A stretch of DNA of 64,000 nucleotides from Mesoaciditoga lauensis cd-1655R = DSM 25116 (GTDB taxonomy: Bacteria > Thermotogota > Thermotogae > Mesoaciditogales > Mesoaciditogaceae), in contig NZ_KN050691.1 of the NCBI RefSeq assembly GCF_000745455.1, positions 1 through 64,000 of the forward strand, given 5' to 3'. The notes beneath the pieces were generated by a model. The model was not told the origin of the DNA and did not search any database. It saw nothing but the letters and a program-made list of their open reading frames with translations. Shown here one piece after another: positions 37,223-47,921 of this stretch; within the stretch, counting starts at the first letter, position 1; every line of letters begins with the position of its first letter. A program made the position numbers and the translations under genes.

Positions 37223-39409
37223 TTAAGATTTCTTAATACCAGAAAGGCGCGTATGTAGCGCCTCAAAGGCCACAAAAATGGCTATTCCTATGGTTATGAA
37301 GATCATGGCTTTGTTAGATGACTCCCCATTTTGCAGTATGTGAGAATAGGTGGGAAAACCGTATTCAACAAAGAATTCAACGGCTTTGGGGGTTATGAGC
37401 AAAAATGCAGCCACAATCGTTATCAAGGACATGGTAAATCTGTATATCCAGTTCCTCCCAAAGAACGTAACTGATAAGAGGAGAAGGGAAACTATTATGA
37501 ACAATTTAGAACCTTCTCTAGTTTGAAAAAAGTGCACAGTTGGAGCGCTCTCTGGAATGACATCTGCTTTCTTCATTATGCCGTCAAGTTGAGGAGATAT
37601 CTCTTTAAGGTAAGAAGAAGATATTTTTTTCTCCAGGCTTTTGTTGATTTGCTCGCGCAAAGAAGGAGCGGCAAACGTGTATATTCCATCCAACGTCTGG
37701 GCGAACAAATTCTCTCTCATTTTTATCAAACCAAGTATCTTTTGCATATCTTCCAGAGTTGCCTGTGCCCTTTCATTTACAACTTTGATATTTTTCATGG
37801 ACTCTTTTGCGTTTTCATATTCAAAGAACTTGGAATTTCTATCAACGTTTATTCTTAAAGCGGAAGGATACTGAATAACACCTTTAAAAGCTCCAGCTTT
37901 CTTTATCGTCGTAAGATAGGAAGAAAGAGTTTGGGTTGTAAAGTTGTAAGGATCCAATCTGAGGGAAACCAAATTGGAATTCAAATTGTTAAGATGATAG
38001 GTAAGGATTCCATTTGCACCGTAAAGTTCATTTTCGTACAAGTTCAAATAAACACTCTTCATAAAAGTGTCGTTTTTTGACATTTTCGTGGATGGAAGAT
38101 TGGTGTAAAGAGGAGCAAAAAGCATTGCGATAAACAACACAACAACCGCGGAAGAAGATAAAATAAACAGGATCTTCTTTGTGGAAAAAACATGAAACCA
38201 CGACAAAATGGATAAAAACGCCGTCGTTACCACTATGAACCCGTACATGGTTGAATCGAATCTGTTCAGCAACGGGTCAACACCAAACAGCAACACGATT
38301 CCTTCAAAGGCCAATATGGCAAAAAGGGTGTATTTCATGGCTTTTGGCCTGATAAAGAGCACAGCGATCAGAGCTGCAGCGTATGCAAGCCATCTCCAGA
38401 AAAGCCACGGTGCAGGTCTTGCACTTTGGCCGGCCAGCGATCTTTCCAGTTTAAACATCCTGTCGTTAAACCTTTTGGACACATCTCTTTTCACCACATT
38501 TGAAGAAAGCATCTCTTGAATTTTCAAAGTGGAGCTCAGCGATGCCAATCCACGTTCGACGGCTTCCTTTGGAGTTTTTCCTGGAGAAGCGAAAAGCTTT
38601 ATCATTCTGGCCGAATTATCAAAAGCCCTTGAAATATTCGATTTAAATTTTTCAATTGCGCTGTTTACATCTTCCTGTGTCAACGATTCCAGCGCAAGAG
38701 ATGTTACGGTATCGTTGGCATTCGAATTTTCAACTGAAGGAACGTTTATCGAAGCATCTTCAACTGCCTTTTCTATCTCCGTAGGTACTTTGTCGTTGTA
38801 AGCTTTTTGAAGTGAGGAAAGCAAAATCTTTTTGAGATCCACTTTAGAGTACGAAAAATTTCCCACGGCCTTTCCGGATGCGCCTATTGACTTTTGAATG
38901 TAAGCCTTCGCAACATCAGCAGCTGCATTGCTTATTTGCGTGTTCAAATCAAAAACGGCCTCTGTAAAAGTTGGTGATTTTGGAAAATCCGTTTGCTCCA
39001 CATTTTCCCTGTAAAGAGTACCAACTACGTAAACCAAGAAAGCAGACAAACTCACATTTTCCACAGGATCGGCTGTTTTATATCTTTCGTATATATCTTT
39101 TGCTATATACTGCATGTTGATGTTAGGAAAATTCCCTATAGCACCAGATGGAATTTTGAAGCTTCTTATTCTTATCCATCGATAATAAGCAGCCGGTTCC
39201 AATTCGCTTACTATCGTGTAAACAACCTTTTGAATGGAACTGGAAGGCGTTACACTTAGCTTTCCGGTTTTCTCAAAAATACTCATGTACTGGTCAAAGG
39301 TGTTTACATATTGTTTATAGTCTGAAAGCACTTTCGTTTCAAAATTCGTTGCCAAAGCAGCAACTGCGAGAATGGATAGCAACAAAAATACGACAACCGA
39401 TTTTTTCAC
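37223..39409 (-). CDS. Large secreted/membrane protein of unknown function
   Basis: 728 residues. The signal peptide is MKKSVVVFLLLSILAVAALA; residues 20-330 are helical and polar (no cysteine seen), followed by about four to five membrane segments near 340-440 (PAPWLFWRWLAYAAALIAVLFI onward), a second soluble part (about 440-640) and two to three more membrane segments at the end (LFIIVSLLLLSVTFF, FTMSLITIVAAFLLI, AMIFITIGIAIFVAF). I recognise no family. It directly precedes bmp with 16 bases and the same orientation, so it may be co-transcribed. A sensor or envelope-channel role would be speculation. Confidence 0.6.
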   Translation of the reverse strand: MKKSVVVFLLLSILAVAALATNFETKVLSDYKQYVNTFDQYMSIFEKTGKLSVTPSSSIQKVVYTIVSELEPAAYYRWIRIRSFKIPSGAIGNFPNINMQYIAKDIYERYKTADPVENVSLSAFLVYVVGTLYRENVEQTDFPKSPTFTEAVFDLNTQISNAAADVAKAYIQKSIGASGKAVGNFSYSKVDLKKILLSSLQKAYNDKVPTEIEKAVEDASINVPSVENSNANDTVTSLALESLTQEDVNSAIEKFKSNISRAFDNSARMIKLFASPGKTPKEAVERGLASLSSTLKIQEMLSSNVVKRDVSKRFNDRMFKLERSLAGQSARPAPWLFWRWLAYAAALIAVLFIRPKAMKYTLFAILAFEGIVLLFGVDPLLNRFDSTMYGFIVVTTAFLSILSWFHVFSTKKILFILSSSAVVVLFIAMLFAPLYTNLPSTKMSKNDTFMKSVYLNLYENELYGANGILTYHLNNLNSNLVSLRLDPYNFTTQTLSSYLTTIKKAGAFKGVIQYPSALRINVDRNSKFFEYENAKESMKNIKVVNERAQATLEDMQKILGLIKMRENLFAQTLDGIYTFAAPSLREQINKSLEKKISSSYLKEISPQLDGIMKKADVIPESAPTVHFFQTREGSKLFIIVSLLLLSVTFFGRNWIYRFTMSLITIVAAFLLITPKAVEFFVEYGFPTYSHILQNGESSNKAMIFITIGIAIFVAFEALHTRLSGIKKS

Positions 39410-39466
39410 ATCAACACCCCATTTAAATAGTTGTTAGTGGTGAAATTATATCATAAGTTTTTAAAA

Positions 39467-39501
39467 TTTAAGACAAGGAGAAAACAACTCCTTGTCTTAA
39501 A
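39467..39501 (-). terminator. Terminator after kbl
   Basis: TTTAAGACAAGGAG (39467-39480), loop of seven, CTCCTTGTCTTAAA (39488-39501), a perfect 14-bp stem. It is downstream of kbl (stop at 39519) on the minus strand; the tail TTTTAAAAAC is a modest T tract. Confidence 0.75.
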
Positions 39502-39518
39502 TATCAATTCAAAGGAAT

Positions 39519-40694
39519 TTAAATTACTTTCAATTCCTTTCCTATCTTCTCAAACTTTTCGAGCGCAAAGTCAAGATCTTCTTTTGTATGAACGGCGCTT
39601 ATCATGACCCTAATTCTGGCTTTTCCCTTTGGAACAGTTGGATACCCAATAGACTGAGCAAAAATCCCTTCATCGAAAAGTTTTCTGCTGAATTCGGTTC
39701 CAACTTTCGCATCGTAGAGCATAACCGGTGTTATAGGAGTTTGGCTGTGTCCGATATCAAAGCCAAGTTTCTTCATTTCTTCTTTGAAATAGTTTCCGTT
39801 TTCCCACAACTTTTTCACGAGTTCGTCGCTTGATTGTAGAACCCTCACAGCTGCAAGAACGGCTCCCGTATCCGCCGGAGTTGGTGCGCTGGAGAAAAGG
39901 AACGGCCTTGCCTTTTGTTTAAGATAATTTATAAGTGTTTTATTACCAGCAACGTATCCACCAACGACCCCAAAAGCCTTCGACATCGTTCCTATATCTA
40001 TGTCAACCTTTCCTTCCAAACCAAAATGTGCCACAATACCTTTTCCACTTGGCCCTAAAACTCCTTCGCCGTGGGCATCGTCAACCATTACCAAAGCGTT
40101 GTACTTTTCACCCAATTCAACTATTTTATCCAACGGAGCAACATCGCCATCCATACTGAAAACGCCGTCGGTTACTATAAGCCTTCTGCGGCCTTGTGTG
40201 TAGGTTTTAAGCTTTTCTTCCAGATCGTTTGTATCCAAATGACCCCATCTTATTATCTTGGCACCAGAAAGCCTGCAACCATCTATTATTGAAGCGTGAT
40301 TAAGCTCATCACTGAAAATCAAATCTTCTTTTCCAACTATGGAAGGAATAACCGCCTGATTGGCGTTAAAACCAGATTGAATGAGAAGAGCAGCTTCTGC
40401 ACCTTTGAACTCTGCCAATTCTTTTTCCGCTTGTTCGTGCAAGCTTAGCGTTCCAGCTATCGTTCTAACGGCACCAGGTCCAACTCCCCATTTTTCTATA
40501 GCCTCTATCGCCGCTTTTTTCAGCCTTTCATCGTTTGCCAATCCTAAATAGTTGTTGGAGCAAAGGTTCAACACCTTTTTGCCTTCAATTTCCAACCATG
40601 CTCCTTGTGGGCTTTCCAAAGTTCTTATGTAAGTGTACAAACCTTTTTCTTTAAGTTCGTCCATCTCATCTTCAAGTATCTTCCAATTAAACAT
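39519..40694 (-). CDS. kbl: Glycine C-acetyltransferase (2-amino-3-ketobutyrate CoA ligase)
   Basis: 391 residues. A PLP enzyme of the alpha-oxoamine synthase family: [42 protein letters not shown] and the Schiff-base lysine in [17 protein letters not shown]. With Tdh it completes threonine to glycine plus acetyl-CoA through 2-amino-3-oxobutyrate. Tdh is the next gene upstream, 12 bases away; that pairing makes Kbl more likely than BioF or KBL-like serine palmitoyltransferase relatives. Confidence 0.93.
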   Translation of the reverse strand: MFNWKILEDEMDELKEKGLYTYIRTLESPQGAWLEIEGKKVLNLCSNNYLGLANDERLKKAAIEAIEKWGVGPGAVRTIAGTLSLHEQAEKELAEFKGAEAALLIQSGFNANQAVIPSIVGKEDLIFSDELNHASIIDGCRLSGAKIIRWGHLDTNDLEEKLKTYTQGRRRLIVTDGVFSMDGDVAPLDKIVELGEKYNALVMVDDAHGEGVLGPSGKGIVAHFGLEGKVDIDIGTMSKAFGVVGGYVAGNKTLINYLKQKARPFLFSSAPTPADTGAVLAAVRVLQSSDELVKKLWENGNYFKEEMKKLGFDIGHSQTPITPVMLYDAKVGTEFSRKLFDEGIFAQSIGYPTVPKGKARIRVMISAVHTKEDLDFALEKFEKIGKELKVI

Positions 40695-40706
40695 ACTTTC
40701 ACCCCC

Positions 40707-41756
40707 TTACAATTTTAAAACGATCTTACCGCATTTTCCTTCTTCCATTAACTTGAATCCTTTTTCGTAATCTTCAAAATCAAAAGTATGGGTTATAACC
40801 TTTGAAAGATCTAGCTTCTTGTTCTTCAACAGATCGCCAACTTTGTACCATGTGTCAAACATCTTTCGACCCGTTATTCCATAGATTCTTATCGCTTTGA
40901 ATATCACCAGATCGTTCAAATTGATCTTCACATCTGAGTTGTAGACACCTAACAGTGAAGCTCTTCCCGCTGGTGTAAGTGCTGCCAACCCATCGTTGAG
41001 TGCCCTTTCATTTCCACTCATTTCTATTAGCACATCCGCGCCGTCACCGTTAGTTTCCGCCTTTACGCGTTTAACAACATCTTCTTTTGTAGGATCTATA
41101 ACCACATCAGCTCCTATTTCCTTAGCCAAATTTTTGCGATACTCGTTTATCTCGCTGACAATTATCTTCGCCGCTCCGGCTGTTCTTAACACCTCTATGG
41201 CCAACAAACCAATCGGTCCGGCTCCGGTAACTAGCACATTTTTCCCGGTTACGTCTTCCGTGAAAATCGTATGAACGGCGTTACCAAGAGGTTCCTGAAC
41301 CGAAGCCCAAATGTGAGGAATGGAAGGATCGTTTTTCCACAACACTATTTCTGGTACTTTTATGTAGTCTGCAAAAGCTCCATCCCTATCTACACCTAAA
41401 ATTTGAAGGTGTTGGCAGACGTGCATGTTTCCGGTTCTGCATTGCTTACATTTTCCACAGGGAATGTGGGTTTCAGAAGAAACGAAATCGCCAATTTTCA
41501 CCATGCTGACATCTCTACCAACCGCAACCACTTCTCCAGAAAATTCATGTCCCATAGTTTGCGGCGGCTTGATGTGTTCTTGAGCCCACTTATTCCAAAG
41601 GTAAATGTGTAAATCCGTTCCACATATCGAAGCCGCATATACCTTTACAAGCACATCATGTGGCCCCAAATCTTTTGGAACATCTTTTGTTACAAGCGTT
41701 GCACCTCTTCCGGGCTTCTCTTTTATAATTGCCCGCATTTTGTCAGGGATTTTCAA
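40707..41756 (-). CDS. tdh: L-threonine 3-dehydrogenase
   Basis: 349 residues from TTG 41756 (GAGGTGA five bases upstream; GTG 41765 is the alternative and is too close to the Shine-Dalgarno). A zinc medium-chain dehydrogenase: catalytic zinc ligands in ASICGTDLH and TMGHEFSGEV, structural zinc in CGKCKQCRTGNMHVC, NAD fold VTGAGPIGLLAIE, and the family blocks WNKWAQ...PPQTMGHE. It oxidises L-threonine to 2-amino-3-oxobutyrate with NAD. Forms the threonine-to-glycine operon with kbl. The adjoining plus-strand gene at 41917 starts 160 bases away. Confidence 0.95.
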   Translation of the reverse strand: MKIPDKMRAIIKEKPGRGATLVTKDVPKDLGPHDVLVKVYAASICGTDLHIYLWNKWAQEHIKPPQTMGHEFSGEVVAVGRDVSMVKIGDFVSSETHIPCGKCKQCRTGNMHVCQHLQILGVDRDGAFADYIKVPEIVLWKNDPSIPHIWASVQEPLGNAVHTIFTEDVTGKNVLVTGAGPIGLLAIEVLRTAGAAKIIVSEINEYRKNLAKEIGADVVIDPTKEDVVKRVKAETNGDGADVLIEMSGNERALNDGLAALTPAGRASLLGVYNSDVKINLNDLVIFKAIRIYGITGRKMFDTWYKVGDLLKNKKLDLSKVITHTFDFEDYEKGFKLMEEGKCGKIVLKL

Positions 41757-41916
41757 AATCGTCACCTCTCCTCACCAATAAATGAAAAATACTGAATTTT
41801 CTCTACATAAGAATTTTACCACCAAAAATGTAATTTTTATACTGATCTAAAATATAGTATTTTTTTGTACCATATAAATGAGTCGGCTCAAAAATAACAA
41901 AAAGAAAGGGTGATGA

Positions 41917-42162
41917 ATGATGGCTGCTGGAGATGCCGTGACGGAATTGGGAAAGAAAGAATCTCTGATGATCTATCTCAACACGGGGCAAGTAGATCAA
42001 AATGGAAAGCCTATCTTAACGAGAGTAACTGTAAACGGAGTAAATCCATCCGCGCAGGAACAGGCAAAATATGACTTCGCTTACGCTTTGGCGGGATTGA
42101 CTTCCAAAAGTGTGGAAGGGATTAACGTTAGAACCACAACTGAACTTGGACCTATAGGCTGA
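41917..42162 (+). CDS. DUF1659 family small protein
   Basis: 81 residues. The sequence ESLMIYLNTGQVDQNGKPIL-TRVTVNGV then YDFAYALAGLTSKSVEGINVR follows the DUF1659 pattern (LxxxxxTGxDxxGxPxxxxxxxxxV...). Function unknown for the family. ATG 41917 and 41920 are both possible, behind AAAGGGTGA. Sixteen bases downstream is a DUF2922 gene; the two families commonly occur as neighbours in Firmicutes, so the pair itself is evidence for both calls. The role is unknown. Confidence 0.8.
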   Translation: MMAAGDAVTELGKKESLMIYLNTGQVDQNGKPILTRVTVNGVNPSAQEQAKYDFAYALAGLTSKSVEGINVRTTTELGPIG

Positions 42163-42178
42163 AAGGGGTGAATGATAT

Positions 42179-42418
42179 ATGGCAGTAACGACGACTAAAT
42201 ACTTAAGCATGAAATTCGTTGCCTCATCTGATGGTTCTTCGAAGATCATAAGGCTCGCCGATCCAAGGGACGATCTTACAGCGACTGATGTTCAAAATTT
42301 CATGAGCTCAGTTCTCTCTTCGAATTTGCTTTACACTTCAAAAGGCGCTCTTTGCGATCAGGTGGACTCCGCTAACATCATAGACAGAAGTAACAACGAA
42401 CTGTTCAACCTCATTTAA
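42179..42418 (+). CDS. DUF2922 family small protein
   Basis: 79 residues. TTTKYLSMKFVASSDGSSKIIRLADPRDDLTATDVQNFMSSVLSSNLL fits DUF2922: two beta strands, the conserved PRDDLTxxxVxxxM block, and a C-terminal RSNNELFNLI tail. AAAGGGGTG precedes the ATG. It follows the DUF1659 gene closely and is closed by a terminator at 42424, making a two-gene transcript. No function is established for the family. Confidence 0.82.
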   Translation: MAVTTTKYLSMKFVASSDGSSKIIRLADPRDDLTATDVQNFMSSVLSSNLLYTSKGALCDQVDSANIIDRSNNELFNLI

Positions 42419-42423
42419 CCTTT

Positions 42424-42446
42424 GGGCGGCATATGCCGCCCTTTTT
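42424..42446 (+). terminator. Terminator after the DUF1659/DUF2922 pair
   Basis: A perfect palindromic stem GGGCGGCATATGCCGCCC (42424-42441) followed by TTTTT (42442-42446). Confidence 0.92.
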
Positions 42447-42488
42447 ACGTGCGGGAGTAAGGAATTATGATATGCAAAGAATATTTAT

Positions 42489-42662
42489 CGAAACACATTC
42501 CAGCACGGATTCACTCTTTTACCCATCTTACGACTCTAAAAACGAGGCACGCTCAGACACTCGTCCGTGAGTGTTTCGCTTTCTCAACACATCCGTGTGT
42601 TTCCCAACCTCGTTTTTATGAGTCTCCAGCTGGAGAGCTCATAAGTGCTGGCAGGTGTTTCG
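42489..42662 (-). repeat. Family A inverted-repeat element (A5)
   Basis: The arms CGAAACACATTCCAGCAC and GTGCTGGCAGGTGTTTCG pair with two mismatches; the interior has hairpins as in A1, inverted. Together with B4 it forms an inverted B-half plus A composite. Confidence 0.88.
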
Positions 42663-42684
42663 AAAGGAGAAAGGGTGGAAAAAA

Positions 42685-42784
42685 CCTGTTAGATTCGCTT
42701 TCTGGGCACATCCTGTGCCTCCAACTCTGTTATTTCGCATCTTGTGTGGCGTCTTCATATGTTTTGACAGAAACTTCAAAAAAA
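42685..42784 (-). repeat. Family B half repeat (B4)
   Basis: Inverse of B1: the core GATTCGCTTTCTGGGCACAT and its neighbour, the segment GCATCTTGTGTGG and the arm GTTTTGACAGAAACTTC. Only the left half of the family is present. Confidence 0.85.
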
Positions 42785-42819
42785 AGAGAGAGAAAAGCGA
42801 AGAAAAGCATAATTGATCT

Positions 42820-42991
42820 GAACACTTGCCAGCACGAATTCACTCTTTTATCCATCTTACGACTCAAAAAACGAGGCACGCTCAGACACTCATCCGTGAG
42901 TGCTTCGCTTTCTCAACACATCCGTGTGTTTTCCAACCTCGTTTTTATGAGTCTCCAGATGGTGAGTTCATAAGTGCTGGGGAGTGTTTCG
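42820..42991 (-). repeat. Family A inverted-repeat element (A6)
   Basis: The arms GAACACTTGCCAGCAC and GTGCTGGGGAGTGTTTCG pair imperfectly. With B5 it is a direct tandem copy of the A5-B4 unit, about 36 bases downstream. The stretch 42447-43130 contains no gene, only these two composite units. Confidence 0.85.
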
Positions 42992-43010
42992 AATGGGAGA
43001 GAGGAAAAAC

Positions 43011-43110
43011 TCTGTCAGATTCGCTTTCTCGGCACGTCGTGTGCCTCCAACTCTGTTATTTCACATCTTGTATGGCGTCTTCATATGTTTTGACAGAAAC
43101 TTCAAAAAAA
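43011..43110 (-). repeat. Family B half repeat (B5)
   Basis: As B4, with the hairpin GGCACGTCGTGTGCC in place of GGCACATCCTGTGCC: the stem is kept while loop bases change. It ends directly before the Shine-Dalgarno region of the gene at 43131, so any promoter of that gene lies within or beyond the repeat. Confidence 0.85.
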
Positions 43111-43130
43111 GAGAAAAGAGGCGATGACAA

Positions 43131-43379
43131 GTGGAAGAATTTCTGAGCGTTTTAAAAGATGTGAAATTTGTGGTGGATTTTGCTATTGTACTTGTTGAAC
43201 ATCCGGGTGATGGAGAAAAGAAAAAATCAAAAGTTATGAAAATCGTGAACGATTTCATAAACGAAAATGGCATTAAACTTCCAATCCCGTCGGCTATATT
43301 GAATTGGATCATAGGCGAAGTCATAGATATGAGCGTGAGGTGGCTGAATGAAAACTTCTGGAAAAAAGACAAAGAGTAA
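43131..43379 (+). CDS. Small protein, holin-like C-terminal pattern, unknown function
   Basis: 82 residues starting at GTG, with GAGG ten bases upstream. An N-terminal short hydrophobic patch (VKFVVDFAIVLVE) is followed by a charged helix and KVMKIVNDFINENGIKLPIPSAILNWIIGEVIDMSVRWLN, which loosely recalls the C-terminal part of LL-H-type phage holins (helix, G-I, helix with IExxV). It overlaps the next gene by 32 bases in another frame, so the two are translationally coupled. I do not recognise it firmly; membrane insertion is uncertain because the hydrophobic patch is short. Confidence 0.5.
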   Translation: MEEFLSVLKDVKFVVDFAIVLVEHPGDGEKKKSKVMKIVNDFINENGIKLPIPSAILNWIIGEVIDMSVRWLNENFWKKDKE

Positions 43380-43822
43380 GACCAACGAATTGGAGCAAAT
43401 TTTCTACAAATTGAAAAAGAAATACGCCTATTCCGTATGTCCCAGCGAAAGGGAAGATTTAGAGCAGACAATATGGTATCTGATGTTATTGGCAATGAAA
43501 AAATACGATCCTAAGCGTGGAACGCTTCAAAATTTTGCTTATTATTTCGCAGACCAAAAGCTAAAAGATCATTTTTGGCGAAGGGTTAACCTTCCGGAAA
43601 CCAAAGGAAGCTTCACGCTTCTTCATTTAAAAGCCGCGTTGGTAGAAGACGATGAGGCATTACCGGACAAACGCATGAAAAAATCCATCGATCTCCCGTA
43701 TTTCCTAAGACTGAAAGCCGAAGGATACAATCTTTCAGAAATAGCGTCAAAGATGAACATTTCATATGGAACGGCAAGAAGACGATGGAAAAAATACGTG
43801 GAGAAAATCAAAAAAAGCCAGG

Positions 43823-43830
<8 letters not shown>
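43348..43830 (+). CDS. Sigma-70-like factor (region 2 and region 4)
   Basis: 160 residues. The N-terminal half, SEREDLEQTIWYLMLLAMKKYDPKRGTLQNFAYYFADQKLKDHFWRR, fits sigma region 2 (DL-Q--W--L--A---YDP-RG----FA--------D--RR). The C-terminal part, LPYFLRLKAEGYNLSEIASKMNISYGTARRRWKKYVEKIKK, is a helix-turn-helix of region 4 type. The layout resembles small sigma factors of Firmicutes phage-like or DUF1659-type loci. It ends in a terminator shared with the convergent aldolase gene, the two coding ends overlapping by eight bases. A sigma role is inferred from domains; the target promoters are unknown. Confidence 0.72.
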
Positions 43831-45222
<1,392 letters not shown>

Positions 45223-46332
45223 TCAATCGTAAGAACCAATGAATACCCCATAATCTCCTCTTTCCCAGTTGTCTATTTTCAATTGAGGCGTTATTAATTC
45301 CCATCCTCTTTCAATTCTTTCAAGAACTGTTGAAAGTGGTTTTATACCGCTTATTGAGTCAATTTCTTCAACACAAAATGCTCCCGTCGCTGAGGCAATA
45401 GCCAACGTTTTCAAAGGCCCCATTTCTTCAACTAGCCCCGTTAGAAAGCCTGCAATAGAAGCATCTCCTGCTCCCGTGGTTCCTTTCACCTTTACCTTGA
45501 ATGCAGGAACAAGCAATTCCTTTTCTGACCACCGTTCTCCTATCAATTTAGCGAGAGGGTCAGAGAGTTTTCCGGATCGGAAATATAACCCGCTTTCTCC
45601 CAATTTTATAACTACCATTTTTGTTCCCCATTGAATTAATTTTTTTGAAGCCAAACGCAGCTTTTTTACCGTGAAAGGGAGTTCTATATCAAGCATGTAA
45701 AACAATTCTCTGACACTTGGGAAAAAGATGTCAGTATGGGGAAGAACATTTTTCAAAAGCCTTTGCCAATCTCTTACACTGGAGTCCGAAAACGGATCTG
45801 GCATCGTTATATCCATACTTGTTACCATTTTAAAGTCGTGAGCTTCATCAAAAACTCTTACAAGCTCTTCACCATCGTTTTCGCGCATTCGCTTCATTAA
45901 GGTGGGGTATCCAAAATGAAAAATCTTTGAATCCTTTAAATCACCAAATTTTATATCATTTGCGGCAAAAGCGTCATTTGCTCCCGGATAGTGTAAAAAA
46001 GATCTATCAGCATCTGGAGGACTTAAAACAATTGTGTAAGAAGAATGAATATTAGGACCTACCACAAGATGATTGGATAAATTTTTACCGTTAGACTCTA
46101 TTATATTCGTAATCAGTTTTCCTATCTCGTCATCTCCAATTTTCCCTATTAGAATGGGATCCATCCCCAGTTTTTTCAAAGATATTCCTGTGTTTGAAAC
46201 ACAACCTCCGGTGGAAAATTTTAATCCTTCTGTGATGATCAAATTTCCCGGCAAAAGTTCTTCCCATTTTCCATTTTTCCATGTTGGTATTATATCCAAA
46301 CATAGATGCCCAGCTACGATAATTTTACGCAT
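45223..46332 (-). CDS. PfkB-family carbohydrate kinase
   Basis: 369 residues from ATG 46332 (GGAGG eight bases upstream). The ribokinase fold is clear: the first strand IIVAGHLCLDIIP, FSTGGCVSNTGISLKKLGM-PILIGKIGDDEIG, and the ATP/catalytic motif VKGTTGAGDASIAGFLTGL, with the catalytic aspartate in TGAGD. This is the family that phosphorylates ribose, fructose 1-phosphate and similar. It lies between xylB and lyxose isomerase, so the substrate is likely a pentulose; the choice of C1 or C5 is not decided. In combination with the downstream aldolase a 1-phosphate product is attractive. Confidence 0.85.
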   Translation of the reverse strand: MRKIIVAGHLCLDIIPTWKNGKWEELLPGNLIITEGLKFSTGGCVSNTGISLKKLGMDPILIGKIGDDEIGKLITNIIESNGKNLSNHLVVGPNIHSSYTIVLSPPDADRSFLHYPGANDAFAANDIKFGDLKDSKIFHFGYPTLMKRMRENDGEELVRVFDEAHDFKMVTSMDITMPDPFSDSSVRDWQRLLKNVLPHTDIFFPSVRELFYMLDIELPFTVKKLRLASKKLIQWGTKMVVIKLGESGLYFRSGKLSDPLAKLIGERWSEKELLVPAFKVKVKGTTGAGDASIAGFLTGLVEEMGPLKTLAIASATGAFCVEEIDSISGIKPLSTVLERIERGWELITPQLKIDNWERGDYGVFIGSYD

Positions 46333-46373
46333 GGTTAATTCCTCCAATTTTCAAACACAGGCAAAATCTTTAT

Positions 46374-47918
46374 CTATTTTGTCGTTTCCCTTTCAATATC
46401 AAAAGATTTGGACATTATCGCAGCATTTGCTCGATAAATGCTCTTGTAAATATCATATCGTTTACCGTATTCCTCAACATTTCCCGAAATTGGTTTGAAC
46501 GTTCTTTTGGTCTTCACCATGGTTTTCATGGCTTCTTGGACAGTACTGTAAACTCCCGAACCCACTGCCGCAAGTATCCCTGCACCAAAAGCGGGACCTT
46601 CATCCATCATCAAAGTGTCTATATTGACATTTAATACATCGGTTATAATTTGCGTCCATAATTCGCTCTTTGCTCCACCACCGATTATTTTTGCTTCTTT
46701 TACTTTTAATCCATACTTCTTGGCTATTTCTAAAGAATCCTTTAATGAATAAGCTACTCCTTCCAAAACACTCCGAATAAAATGTTCTTCTTTGTGTCTC
46801 AATGAAAATCCCAAGAAAATTCCGCGTGCTTTCGCGTCCATATAAGGTGTTCGCTCTCCATTAAGATATGGCAAGTAGTACAGTCCTTCGCTTCCCAAAG
46901 AGACTTTTTTTGCTTTTTCTAACATAAAATCGTAAACATTTTTATCTTCTCTCTGTTCTGCCAATCCATGTTTTTCAAAAGTTTCTCTGAACCATTTCAA
47001 AGAAAGCCCTGCAGAAAGCGTAACACCCATGTTGTACCACAAATTCTCAACGTGATTAAAAAAGTGCAGCCTTCCTTTTGGATCTCTTTTCATAGGATTA
47101 TTTACTGGAAGAAACACCACTCCTGACGATCCAATGCTAATCAGCATTTGCCCGTCATCCGCCACTCCAGCTCCAACCGCTCCACAAACGTTATCAGCAC
47201 CACCAGCTATCACTAAACATTCTTTATTTATTCCTGTTTCTCTTGAAACCTCCTTTGAAATTTTTCCAATAGCTTCTGTAGATTTCACAACCTCTGGGAA
47301 TATATTCAAATGGAGCCCAATCTTCTCAATTATCTCATTTGACCACTTTTTGCCTATAACATCATAAAGAGCCGTACCCGACGCATCTGTAGGTTCTGTA
47401 CAAATACGATTCGTCAATTTGTAATTTATGTAATCTTTTGGGAGAATTACTTTCCAAAGTTTTGAATAATTCTCTGGTTCATTTTCTTTTAACCACAATA
47501 TTTTAGGAGCGGTGAAGCCTTCAAGCGGGAGATTCTGCACTTTTTTCAACAGTTCTTCCTTACCAATCTTACTTTCAATTTCTTTTCGTTGTTTAATAGT
47601 CCTTGTGTCATTCCAAAGTATCGCTGGTCTTATGACTTTTCCATTATTATCAAGAAAGACGGAGCCATGCATTTGCCCGCTCAAAGCTAAAGCTTTTACC
47701 TCAGTTGAATTTCTCCCCAAAAAATCAGAAACCGCTTTTAGTGATTTTAAAATTGCCTTCCACCATTCAGCCGGAACTTCTTCCGACCATCCAGGTTTTG
47801 GTGTGTATAAATTGTACCCTTCGAAATGTTTGAATAAAACTTTTCCTTCGTCAGAAAGGGCTACAAGCTTAACCCCTGTTGTCCCAAGATCTATTCCTAA
47901 AAATATCAAATCGTTCAC
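46374..47918 (-). CDS. xylB: Xylulokinase
   Basis: 514 residues, FGGY family. N-terminal IFLGIDLGTTGVKLVALSDEGKV, sugar-contact ALSGQMHGSVFLD and ILWNDTRT, and the catalytic aspartate in AGGADNVCGAVGAGV; C-terminal FRxxxLEGVAY-L and GGGAKSELWTQIITDVLN. It phosphorylates D-xylulose to D-xylulose 5-phosphate. Start GTG 47918 with AGGAT upstream. Directly downstream of xylA (three bases), so the call is supported by context. Confidence 0.95.
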   Translation of the reverse strand: MNDLIFLGIDLGTTGVKLVALSDEGKVLFKHFEGYNLYTPKPGWSEEVPAEWWKAILKSLKAVSDFLGRNSTEVKALALSGQMHGSVFLDNNGKVIRPAILWNDTRTIKQRKEIESKIGKEELLKKVQNLPLEGFTAPKILWLKENEPENYSKLWKVILPKDYINYKLTNRICTEPTDASGTALYDVIGKKWSNEIIEKIGLHLNIFPEVVKSTEAIGKISKEVSRETGINKECLVIAGGADNVCGAVGAGVADDGQMLISIGSSGVVFLPVNNPMKRDPKGRLHFFNHVENLWYNMGVTLSAGLSLKWFRETFEKHGLAEQREDKNVYDFMLEKAKKVSLGSEGLYYLPYLNGERTPYMDAKARGIFLGFSLRHKEEHFIRSVLEGVAYSLKDSLEIAKKYGLKVKEAKIIGGGAKSELWTQIITDVLNVNIDTLMMDEGPAFGAGILAAVGSGVYSTVQEAMKTMVKTKRTFKPISGNVEEYGKRYDIYKSIYRANAAIMSKSFDIERETTK

Positions 47919-47921
47919 ATC

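Noticed and set aside
36196-37275. Longer BMP binding protein starting at 37275
   Set aside because: The extra 23 residues are basic and not a signal peptide, and overlap the end of the upstream gene; ATG 37206 has a Shine-Dalgarno and a normal signal peptide.
42489-43110. CRISPR array
   Set aside because: Two tandem A-B units are long, imperfect and hairpin-rich, without short regular repeats and unique spacers; no cas gene is present.
42467-43146. Open reading frames through the A/B repeats (products with AQTLVRECFAFS-like text)
   Set aside because: The same peptide text recurs in every family A copy because the repeat is conserved at DNA level; frames have no Shine-Dalgarno, end at random and differ by strand. 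Similar frames at 7773-8338, 11625-11897, 14146-14567 and 54360-54578 are rejected for the same reason.
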